Shown piece by piece: positions 33,946-41,353 of a DNA stretch of 64,000 bases (the stretch's first letter is position 1; each line of letters starts with the position of its first letter). Position numbers and translations under genes: made by a program. Source of the stretch: Lentisphaerae bacterium GWF2_50_93 (GTDB lineage Bacteria > Verrucomicrobiota > Lentisphaeria > Victivallales > GWF2-50-93); the NCBI GenBank assembly GCA_001804815.1, contig MHBI01000118.1:51191-115190 (forward strand), read 5' to 3'. The notes under the pieces were generated by a model. The model searched no databases. It worked only from the letters and a program-made list of their open reading frames with translations, and was not told the DNA's origin.

Positions 33946-35367
33946 ATGACAAAATACAATCCAGTTACAGATAAGACAGTGGACGAGCTGAAGAAGATCG
34001 TCGGGGAGAAATATGTGATCTTCAAGGATACGGAAAAGCTTGAGCCGTATTCTCATGACGAGATTCCCGGCAAGGATTACGCGCATATGCCGGAAGTCGT
34101 GGTCCGTCCGCGCACCAAGGAGGAGATCTCCTCAATAATGAAGCTTGCGAACAGGGAGATGATTCCTGTTACACCGCGCGGCGCCGGTTCAGGACTTTCA
34201 GGAGGGGCCGTACCAATAAAAGGTGGAATCGTACTGTCTGTCGACAGGATGAACAGCATTCTTGAGATTGACCGGGAAAACCTGATGATCGTCGTCGAAC
34301 CAGGTGTCATAGCAAATGAAATCAATGAGAGCATCAGGGAGTTCGGTCTTTTCTACGCAGGATATCCGATGAGTCTTGAAACCTGTTTCATCGGCGGGAA
34401 CGTAGCTGAGAACGCAGGCGGCGGAAAAGCTGTAAAGTACGGTGTTACTTCACGATATGTCCTTGGGCTTGAAACCGTAATGCCTACCGGTGAAATCGTT
34501 GAATTCGGAGGGAAGCTTGTCAAAGATGTGACCGGTTATAACATGGTCCAGCTGATGATAGGTTCGGAAGGTACTCTTGGTCTTTTCACTAAAATAGTAT
34601 TGAAACTCGTACCTCTTCCAAAAGCGCAGGTGGATCTGCTGTGCCTGTTCAAGAGTTCAGAAGAGGCCATTGCTACTGTTCCAAAAATCATGACGACTGC
34701 TGGCATAACTCCGACATCCATCGAATACATGGACAAGGATTCCGTACAGGCGGCCTGCCAGTATCTCAATGAGAACATTCCTTACCAGAAGGCTGGAGCG
34801 ATGCTTCTTATAACGGTTGACGGATCCGACAAAGAACAGGTGGAGAAGGATTACGAACTCGTCGGAGAACTGTGCATCAGGGAAGGGGCTATTGAGGTCT
34901 ATGTTGCCGATAATCCTACGACTTCTGAAAGGATATGGAAAGTCAGAAGAAACATTCCCGAGGCGTTCAGTGTGTTCTCCAAGCGGCAGAGCGGTGAAGA
35001 TATCGTGGTGCCTCCCGCGTCAATTCCAAAAATCGTCATCGAATTCAAAAAGCTGTCTGAAAAATTCGGAGTTGTGATTCCTTGCTACGGTCATGCCGGA
35101 GACGGCAACCTGCATTCAAGGATCTCCCCTCCTCCTGACTGGACCGATAAGAAATGGAAGGAGACCCTTCCATTGATTCTCGAGGAACTATACAAGGTCA
35201 CAGCCAGCCTCGGCGGCAGAATTTCAGGCGAGCACGGCATCGGCCACAAGAGGAAGAAATATATGCGGACAGTTGTTTCCGAAGAATATATGAACGTGAT
35301 CAAGACCATTAAGAAAGCCCTGGATCCGAACTACATACTGAATCCGGGAAAGATCTTCGATCTATAA
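33946..35367 (+). CDS. FAD-linked 2-hydroxyacid dehydrogenase (GlcD/LctD family)
   Basis: 473 residues; AGGAG precedes the ATG. FAD_binding_4 domain (VVRPRTKEEISSIMKLANRE, TPRGAGSGLSGGAVP, ETCFIGGNVAENAGGGKAVK, TGYNMVQLMIGSEGTLG) and FAD-oxidase C-terminal domain with the metal-ligand motif YGHAGDGNLH and GEHGIGHKRK. These oxidise lactate, glycolate or similar 2-hydroxyacids. Placement after etfBA suggests electron delivery to Etf, as in anaerobe lactate dehydrogenase/Etf complexes. The stop codon lies inside a palindrome. Confidence 0.9.
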   Translation: MTKYNPVTDKTVDELKKIVGEKYVIFKDTEKLEPYSHDEIPGKDYAHMPEVVVRPRTKEEISSIMKLANREMIPVTPRGAGSGLSGGAVPIKGGIVLSVDRMNSILEIDRENLMIVVEPGVIANEINESIREFGLFYAGYPMSLETCFIGGNVAENAGGGKAVKYGVTSRYVLGLETVMPTGEIVEFGGKLVKDVTGYNMVQLMIGSEGTLGLFTKIVLKLVPLPKAQVDLLCLFKSSEEAIATVPKIMTTAGITPTSIEYMDKDSVQAACQYLNENIPYQKAGAMLLITVDGSDKEQVEKDYELVGELCIREGAIEVYVADNPTTSERIWKVRRNIPEAFSVFSKRQSGEDIVVPPASIPKIVIEFKKLSEKFGVVIPCYGHAGDGNLHSRISPPPDWTDKKWKETLPLILEELYKVTASLGGRISGEHGIGHKRKKYMRTVVSEEYMNVIKTIKKALDPNYILNPGKIFDL

Positions 35368-35391
35368 ATTTTTCCGGACGGAAAAATTTAT
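35364..35391. repeat. Gene-end palindrome containing the dehydrogenase stop codon
   Basis: ATAAATTTTTCCG (35364-35376) and CGGAAAAATTTAT (35379-35391) are a perfect 13-bp stem with a 2-nt loop. The TAA at 35365-35367 in its left arm is the stop codon. Confidence 0.85.
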
Positions 35392-35422
35392 TACCAAGAA
35401 AGGCATAAATACGGAGAAAACA

Positions 35423-36460
35423 ATGAGGACAATGCAATTGACAGGAATACGTAAAATAGAAATGAGGGAGGTCCCTGTTCCCGAGATTAAGAATCCTACT
35501 GATGTTCTTATAAAGATGAAGGTCGTAGGAGTTTGCGGTTCAGATGTGCATTACTATGTAGAAGGTAAGATCGGAAGCCAGGTTGTCGAATATCCATTTA
35601 CGGTCGGACATGAAGGTGCAGGCATCGTTGCAAAGATCGGACCGGCGGTGAAAAACGTAAAGCCCGGAGACAGGATTGCCGTCGAACCGGCAATGTCATG
35701 CTGGGCCTGCGACCAGTGCAAGGCCGGACGTCCGCACACATGCAGGAAGCTCCGTTTCCTCGGCTGTCCTAAACAGGCCGAAGGATGCCTTTCCGAATAC
35801 ATCGTCATGCCCGAGGAATGCTGTTTCAAGATAAAGGATTCGATGAGCTTCCAGGAAGCCGCAATATCCGAACCGCTGGCGATAGGCGTATACGCTGTAA
35901 AACAGTCCATTCCGATGAAAGGTGCAAAGATCGCAATTCTCGGTTCTGGCCCTATAGGGTTGAGCGTTCTCCTTCCGGCAAAGGGGCAGGGAGCAGAGAA
36001 AGTATATATGACCGACAAGATAGACGGCCGCATTCAGCTTGCCAAGAAAATGGGCGCGGACTGGACCGGCAATCCGTCCAGGGATGACATTGTGAAGACA
36101 ATCATCAAGGAGGAACCTCTTCTTGTGGATGCAGTATTCGAGTGCTGCGGACAGCAGGAGGCGTTTGAACAGGCGGTTAAGATAGTTAAACCAGGCGGCA
36201 AGATCATGCTCATTGGTATTCCACCAGCCCTCGACAAATGGGCTTTCAGCGTTGACCTTGCACGGAGGAAGGAAATCTGTATCCAGAACGTAAGGAGGCA
36301 GAACCACTGCGTCCAGCCTGCCCTGGACATGATTGACAAGAAGTTGTTCGATGTCAACAAGATGGCGACACACCATTTCAAATTCAAGGATACCAAGAAG
36401 GCATTTGATCTTGTAGCCGACTACAAGGACGGCGTTGTTAAAGCCATGATCGAATTATAA
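35423..36460 (+). CDS. Zinc-dependent medium-chain dehydrogenase (sorbitol/threonine dehydrogenase type)
   Basis: 345 residues; CGGAG precedes the ATG. GroES-like domain with catalytic-zinc residues (VCGSDVHYYVEG, VGHEGAGIV) and four structural-zinc cysteines in CWACDQCKAGRPHTC; Rossmann domain with ILGSGPIGLSVLLPAKGQGA. Closest by eye to polyol (sorbitol/xylitol) dehydrogenases. Operon member; its stop codon is inside an ATAAATTTTCC palindrome. Confidence 0.9.
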   Translation: MRTMQLTGIRKIEMREVPVPEIKNPTDVLIKMKVVGVCGSDVHYYVEGKIGSQVVEYPFTVGHEGAGIVAKIGPAVKNVKPGDRIAVEPAMSCWACDQCKAGRPHTCRKLRFLGCPKQAEGCLSEYIVMPEECCFKIKDSMSFQEAAISEPLAIGVYAVKQSIPMKGAKIAILGSGPIGLSVLLPAKGQGAEKVYMTDKIDGRIQLAKKMGADWTGNPSRDDIVKTIIKEEPLLVDAVFECCGQQEAFEQAVKIVKPGGKIMLIGIPPALDKWAFSVDLARRKEICIQNVRRQNHCVQPALDMIDKKLFDVNKMATHHFKFKDTKKAFDLVADYKDGVVKAMIEL

Positions 36461-36488
36461 ATTTTCCATCGAAGCATGGAAAATTTAT
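36457..36488. repeat. Gene-end palindrome containing the polyol dehydrogenase stop codon
   Basis: ATAAATTTTCCAT (36457-36469) and ATGGAAAATTTAT (36476-36488), perfect 13-bp stem, 6-nt loop. The TAA at 36458-36460 is the stop codon of the dehydrogenase. Confidence 0.85.
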
Positions 36489-36504
36489 TTCGGGAAATTT
36501 TATT

Positions 36505-37866
36505 ATGAAAGACATATTCACCCTCAAAGAGAAACTCAATTCCTTTGACTTGAAGGAACGTCATGAGGCACTCCGCCGGCTGATGCTGATAAGCCTGGGC
36601 CCGGAGAAGCAATCCGACAATGTAAACATGCATATCCACAGCTTCTTCTCGTTCAACGCGGAAGGCTGGTCTCCTACCCGGATTGCCTGGGAGGCCTATG
36701 AAAAAGGTCTTTATGCCGCCGCGATCATAGACTTCGATGTGCTTGACGGCATGCTGGAGTTCTATGAGGCAGGCGAGATTCTCGGCATCAGGACGAACGT
36801 AGGGATTGAAACCCGTGCATTCCTCAAGGAATATTCCGACAGGGAGATAGATTCACCCGGAGAGCCGGGTGTCAGCTATATCGGCGGATCAGGATTCACG
36901 AAGATACTTCCGAAGACCTTCCTTCAGTCTGCGAAACTCGCAGAATACAGGCAGACCGCCAGGGACAGGAACATCTCGCTGATTGCCAGGATAAATCCGC
37001 ATGTCCCCGGGATTGCAATCGACTATGAAAATGACGTTCTTCCGCTGAGCCCTTCGGACTCAGCTACAGAACGTCATATTGTTTCCGCTTATCTTCGAAA
37101 AACGGAAACTGTCTTTCAGGACAGGCCGGTCTTAATAAATTTTCTGTCTCAAACCTTAGGAAAATTACAGGAAGAGACAGAAAATTTATTAAAAAGCAGG
37201 ACTTCCCTAGAGGAAGTCATGCGTGCGAAATTCGCAAAACGCGGGGGATTCGGATATGTGCAGCCGACACCGGCGACCTTTCCAAAAGTTGAGGAGTTCT
37301 TTGCATGGGTCAAATCCTGCGGCGCCATTCCCATGGAATCCTGGCTTGACGGCACCAGTGCGGGCGAGTCGAACCCGAAGGAACTGCTGGAACTTTCCGT
37401 ATCAAAAGGTGCTGCCGCCCTGAATCTGATTCCCGACCGCAACTGGAACATCAAGGATCCGGAAATCAGAGAGAAAAAGACTTCGAATCTCAGGGAGATC
37501 ATAAAAGTCGCGGATTCAATGAACCTTCCTTTGAACATCGGAACGGAGATGAACAAGAAAGGACAGCCTTTCTGCGACGATTTGAACGGTTCAGTCCTCA
37601 AGGAATTCAAAGGAACGTTCCTCCGGGGTGCGAGGACGCTGGTCGGACATTCGATACTTGCGAGATTCGCAGATTTCGCCTATCTGGGAAGCAAGGCTGA
37701 AAATATTTTCGGAACCAGGATAGCCGATAAGAACAAGTTCTTTGAATCTGTCGGCGCCCTTCCACCGGTTACAAAATGCATTGCTGACAAGTTAAGGACC
37801 GCCGGCGAGGAAAAAGCCTATTCAATGATCTATGATTCTTTTAGAAATGAGAAATGGATGTGTTGA
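36505..37866 (+). CDS. PHP-domain protein (predicted metal-dependent hydrolase)
   Basis: 453 residues. The N-terminal PHP motif NVNMHIHSFFSFNAEGWSP (H-x-H) and the IIDFDVLDGMLEFYEAGE segment suggest a metal-dependent phosphoesterase, but it differs from classic PHP proteins at the D-H positions (IIDFD in place of TDH). Later motifs: VGIETRAFLKEY and NIGTEMNKKGQPFCDD. It sits between two sugar-type dehydrogenases, so a role in handling a phosphorylated intermediate is possible. A 61-bp inverted-repeat element lies in frame at 37132-37192. Confidence 0.7.
   Translation: MKDIFTLKEKLNSFDLKERHEALRRLMLISLGPEKQSDNVNMHIHSFFSFNAEGWSPTRIAWEAYEKGLYAAAIIDFDVLDGMLEFYEAGEILGIRTNVGIETRAFLKEYSDREIDSPGEPGVSYIGGSGFTKILPKTFLQSAKLAEYRQTARDRNISLIARINPHVPGIAIDYENDVLPLSPSDSATERHIVSAYLRKTETVFQDRPVLINFLSQTLGKLQEETENLLKSRTSLEEVMRAKFAKRGGFGYVQPTPATFPKVEEFFAWVKSCGAIPMESWLDGTSAGESNPKELLELSVSKGAAALNLIPDRNWNIKDPEIREKKTSNLREIIKVADSMNLPLNIGTEMNKKGQPFCDDLNGSVLKEFKGTFLRGARTLVGHSILARFADFAYLGSKAENIFGTRIADKNKFFESVGALPPVTKCIADKLRTAGEEKAYSMIYDSFRNEKWMC
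37132..37192. repeat. In-frame inverted repeat inside the PHP gene
   Basis: A perfect 19-bp inverted repeat, TTAATAAATTTTCTGTCTC (37132-37150) with its reverse complement at 37174-37192 and a 23-nt loop. The arms carry the same ATAAATTTTC core as the gene-end palindromes, but here it is translated (segment INFLSQTLGKLQEETENLLK) without a stop. Confidence 0.85.
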
Positions 37867-37889
37867 AGTAAGTAATTCAGCTTATAAAT

Positions 37890-37960
37890 ACCACGCTAAA
37901 GCTGTGAACTCCAACATAAAATATAATCACTTAGTGTCTTTGTGCCTTGGTGGTTAATCA
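37890..37960. repeat. Interspersed repeats before the second dehydrogenase
   Basis: ACCACGCTAAAGCTGTGAAC followed by TCCAAC matches the right arm of the element at 61810-61881. It is followed by TTAGTGTCTTTGTGCCTTGG then TGGTTAA, a sequence I recall as a widespread intergenic repeat in several environmental phyla. Confidence 0.5.
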
Positions 37961-37974
37961 AATAGGAGAAATAG

Positions 37975-39036
37975 ATGAAAGCTGCTGTTATAAAGAAGCC
38001 GGGAGTAATTGTTGTTGAAGATGTTGCAACTCCTAAACCGGCTGACGGGGAAGTATTGCTGAAAGTTGAGGCGTGCGCACTTTGCGGCACCGACCAGAGA
38101 GTCCTGAAAGGCGAAAAACATGTTGATGTTCCTATTGTCGGACATGAGATAACCGGAACAGTTGTTGAAACTGGCAAGAGTGTAAAAGGGATAGATAAAG
38201 GCGAGCGTTATGCAGTCCAGACCGTGATCGGATGCGGGGAATGCCCTCTCTGCAAGGTTCATCAGGAGAATCTCTGCGAGAAGGGATTCAAGGCGATAGG
38301 ATATCAGTGGAACGGAGGATTCGCGGAATACATGATCATGCCGAAGCTGGGAGTAGATCAGGGATGCCTCATACCCATCTCCAGGAAGATGTCCGCTGAG
38401 GCCGGAACCCTCATTGAACCGCTTAGCTGCTGTGTCAACGGAATGAGGTGCATTCCTTTTGAGAAAGGCGGACATGTAGTAGTGTTCGGCGGTGGGATAA
38501 TTGGCGTCCTCAACGCGCTGGTCGCTAAGGCCCGTGGAGCAAAGGAAGTCACAATCATGGACGTCTCACAGGAGCGTCTTGACCTTCACAGGAAACTTAA
38601 GCTTCCCTTCGACAATCTTGTGAATACCGCTAAGACCAATCCGGTCGACTGGGTGAAGCAGAAGACAGGCGGACGCGGAGTAGATGCTGTAGTCGTAGCG
38701 GCATCTGTTAAATCAATAGTTCCCTTAGGATTCAAGATACTGGCACGTTCCGGTCATCTCTCGATCTTCGCTGGAATGCCGAAATCAGATCCTGTCGAAC
38801 AAATCGATCTGAATCTCATCCATTATCTCGAGCTCCACGTGCATGGGGCGAACAGCTCTGTACAGAAGGACTATCTTGAAGCCAGGGATCTTATTGAATC
38901 CGGTAAAATCAACGCCGACGCTCTAGTGACGCACAAGTTCAGTCTTGATGATTTCAACAAGGCGGTGGACGTCCAAGGAAACCCGGCGTCTGGAGCAATG
39001 AAGGTTGTAATAAATTTTTCGGATAAAAATTTATAA
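37975..39036 (+). CDS. Zinc-dependent medium-chain alcohol dehydrogenase
   Basis: 353 residues; AGGAGAAATAG precedes the ATG. Catalytic zinc segment CALCGTDQRVLKGEKHVDVP ... VGHEITGTVV, structural zinc cysteines CGECPLCKVHQENLC, NAD fold GGHVVVFGGGIIGVLNALV. The substrate is not evident; its neighbours favour a sugar alcohol, lactaldehyde or similar. The last residues (INFSDKNL) and the stop are read from a palindromic repeat. Confidence 0.88.
   Translation: MKAAVIKKPGVIVVEDVATPKPADGEVLLKVEACALCGTDQRVLKGEKHVDVPIVGHEITGTVVETGKSVKGIDKGERYAVQTVIGCGECPLCKVHQENLCEKGFKAIGYQWNGGFAEYMIMPKLGVDQGCLIPISRKMSAEAGTLIEPLSCCVNGMRCIPFEKGGHVVVFGGGIIGVLNALVAKARGAKEVTIMDVSQERLDLHRKLKLPFDNLVNTAKTNPVDWVKQKTGGRGVDAVVVAASVKSIVPLGFKILARSGHLSIFAGMPKSDPVEQIDLNLIHYLELHVHGANSSVQKDYLEARDLIESGKINADALVTHKFSLDDFNKAVDVQGNPASGAMKVVINFSDKNL
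39010..39034. repeat. Palindrome supplying the last codons of the dehydrogenase
   Basis: ATAAATTTTT (39010-39019) and AAAAATTTAT (39025-39034) form a 10-bp stem with a 5-nt loop. The element is translated as the final residues of the dehydrogenase, and its right arm runs into the TAA stop (39034-39036). The aldolase ATG follows at 39038. Confidence 0.8.
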
Positions 39037-39037
39037 A

Positions 39038-39748
39038 ATGAAACTGTCAAAGAAATATTCAAACGAAGTGGCGTTGTTCGTCAAGGTCTGTGGAAGGCTT
39101 GCAAAGAACATGTACGTGACAGCGTTCGGCGGAAATCTCGCCTGGAAGCTGGAGGATGACGTAATTCTCATCACTCCCACACAGATGAACAAGGGCGATA
39201 TAACTGGTGAGGACGTTGTCTTTATAAACCGTGAGGGCGACACCGTCGAAGGGAAAAGAAAACCTACAGGCGAAAAGCCGATGTACCTGAAATTCTTCGA
39301 GGAACGTCCGGACATCGTGTCCGTCCTGCACTGCCATCCGCCATGCGTCTGCGCTTTCGCGATCATGAAAGGGAAGAACTATCTGATGCGGCCGTATTAT
39401 CCGGAAACCGCGACGGAAGTAGGTCCGGTACCGGTTGTCCCATACGCTGAACCCCTTACCCAGCAACTCGCCGCGAATTTCTCTCCGTTCCTGAAGCAGT
39501 ACAACAGCTTTATCATGGAGAACCACGGGCTGGTGACAATGACAAGCGGCGACATCTATTGGACGCTGTTGACAGTTGAACTTCTGGAGAGCTCAGCGAA
39601 TTCCATGCTGAAAGGTCTTTCCGCCGGAAGCCTTCAGGAACTCGACAAGAAGGCAGTCAAGAACCTCGGGAATGTAATGAAGACCAGGAATCTACCGCTT
39701 TTCGGCGCACCCGGTGTCAACAAGACCCTGGAAGACATGTATTTCTGA
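39038..39748 (+). CDS. Class II aldolase/adducin-family protein
   Basis: 236 residues. Zinc-site motifs of L-fuculose/L-rhamnulose/L-ribulose phosphate aldolase-epimerases: VLHCHPPCVCAFA (H-x-H) and MENHGLVTM (late His). No ribosome site; it starts 1 nt after the preceding stop, so translation is coupled. If it is a 6-deoxyketose-1-phosphate aldolase it would yield lactaldehyde, fitting the Etf-linked hydroxyacid dehydrogenase; this is inference. Confidence 0.85.
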   Translation: MKLSKKYSNEVALFVKVCGRLAKNMYVTAFGGNLAWKLEDDVILITPTQMNKGDITGEDVVFINREGDTVEGKRKPTGEKPMYLKFFEERPDIVSVLHCHPPCVCAFAIMKGKNYLMRPYYPETATEVGPVPVVPYAEPLTQQLAANFSPFLKQYNSFIMENHGLVTMTSGDIYWTLLTVELLESSANSMLKGLSAGSLQELDKKAVKNLGNVMKTRNLPLFGAPGVNKTLEDMYF

Positions 39749-39906
39749 GCATTGAGCCAATTGCAAAGCTCCGGATGCGGCAAGCGCGTCCCTCCATTTT
39801 ACTCCAGTTCTGGGCGTGGAGGGTCATGCTTGCCATGACCGTTTCTTGAGTTTTCAATTACTTCAGTTACCAGTAATTTGACCAAAATGGCAGGAATTAT
39901 CTGGAT

Positions 39907-41313
39907 TCATTTGCTGCCCATTGGACGATCAATCATCACTCCCTGCTTCAGCAGTTGTGCCTGAAGGTTTTGGATATTCACGTCCTTCAGATTTCCTTCC
40001 GTCTGGGAACAGGCGATTGCCGCGGCAGTCCCGGCGGCTTCGCCGGTCACAGCGCATGTCGGAATTACCCTGGTTACATCCCATGCCGCTCCGGCCGAGG
40101 AAATACAGCGGCCTGCTGTCACCAGATTTGAATTCATGACACCGGTCAGGCTCTTGTACGGTATGAAATATACCGGGCCGTTCTTTCTCCAGTTGCCGGT
40201 CATGCCCACGGCATCGTCGCAATACCTGTGGTCGTCCTTGTACTGGATCTCAACATCTCCAGCCAGCCGGCATGTCATCCGGAAGGATGGGACAAGCGGA
40301 AGAATTGCAGGATAGATCTCCGATTTGCCTTTGGTCTTAGCACGCAGGTCGCTGATCTTTTTTCTGATCATCTCGTGGGTGGCAAGGATGAATTCAGTGG
40401 TATCCCGGCCATCATCGCCGGCATAGCCCCTTATTCCGGAAGGAATTTTTCGCGGATCTTCAGGAAACGGCTTTGACATCGCATTGACGATCAAACGCAT
40501 AGCCCCCTTCTTTGAAGATTTCGGGGTTTCCTCATTTCCAACATCCTCGCCCGAATCCTCGCCCTCCTTGGTTTCCACACCTGATTCGAGATGGTAGAAC
40601 CAGCCGCATTCGACATTTGTGCGGAGTGATTCTGTCGGTTCGCCGGCACGCGTGCAGACATCGGCATCTCCAGACGCATCGACGACCGTGCGGCACTTCA
40701 TGGCGACACGCCCGCTCTTGTTCTCAAGAAGCAGCGCAGACACCCTGCCTCCTTCGCGTACAACATCGCAGAAACGGGTGTCATACCAGATCCTCACGTT
40801 GCTCTTCAAGAGAAGCTCCTCCATGTCAAGCATGAAAGATGCGGGATTGAAATCCACACGGAAACGGGTCTTCTTGCGCTGCTCCGGATCCCCGCCCTTC
40901 TCCCAGCATGACGGGATCTTCCGGAATCCGTCGCGGACGGAAAGGCGCAGAAGCTCCTCTCCAATTCCTCCAATCACCTGCCGGCCCATGCCGTCGCAGA
41001 GGGGCAGATAAACTATCACGTTTCCAAGGGTGGCAAGCCCGCCTAGGGCTGTCTCCTTTTCAATCAGCGATGTTCGCGCACCGAGCCGTGCGGCTGCCAG
41101 AGCTGCGGCCACGCCTGCGATTCCACCACCGACAACTGCCACATCCGTATCTTCAATTACCGGGATGTTCTTCTGCATTTCCAAGAGTCTTTCACCTGAA
41201 ACCCGAGGACGGGAAACCTTTGAATTTGACTCTTCTCCAGACACCGTCATAGGTGATGCAGCCGCAAGTACGGACATGCATCCAGCTGTATGTATTAAAT
41301 CACGTCGATTCAT
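39907..41313 (-). CDS. Secreted FAD-dependent oxidoreductase (FAD_oxidored family), Tat-like signal
   Basis: 468 residues. The N-terminus MNRRDLIHTAGCMSVLAAAS has a twin-arginine-type signal, so export in folded form is likely. FAD-binding fold VAVVGGGIAGVAAALAAARL ... SLIEKETALGGLATLG, internal TVVDASGDADVCTRAGE, and a C-terminal AGRCISSAGAAWDVTRVIPT ... GEAAGTAAAIA. Typical of PVC and Bacteroidota secreted FAD oxidoreductases of unknown substrate. Downstream of the GH52 gene on the same strand. Confidence 0.87.
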   Translation of the reverse strand: MNRRDLIHTAGCMSVLAAASPMTVSGEESNSKVSRPRVSGERLLEMQKNIPVIEDTDVAVVGGGIAGVAAALAAARLGARTSLIEKETALGGLATLGNVIVYLPLCDGMGRQVIGGIGEELLRLSVRDGFRKIPSCWEKGGDPEQRKKTRFRVDFNPASFMLDMEELLLKSNVRIWYDTRFCDVVREGGRVSALLLENKSGRVAMKCRTVVDASGDADVCTRAGEPTESLRTNVECGWFYHLESGVETKEGEDSGEDVGNEETPKSSKKGAMRLIVNAMSKPFPEDPRKIPSGIRGYAGDDGRDTTEFILATHEMIRKKISDLRAKTKGKSEIYPAILPLVPSFRMTCRLAGDVEIQYKDDHRYCDDAVGMTGNWRKNGPVYFIPYKSLTGVMNSNLVTAGRCISSAGAAWDVTRVIPTCAVTGEAAGTAAAIACSQTEGNLKDVNIQNLQAQLLKQGVMIDRPMGSK

Positions 41314-41353
41314 TTTATAATTTCCTCCCCTATCTATGTTTACCCGGCATAAA

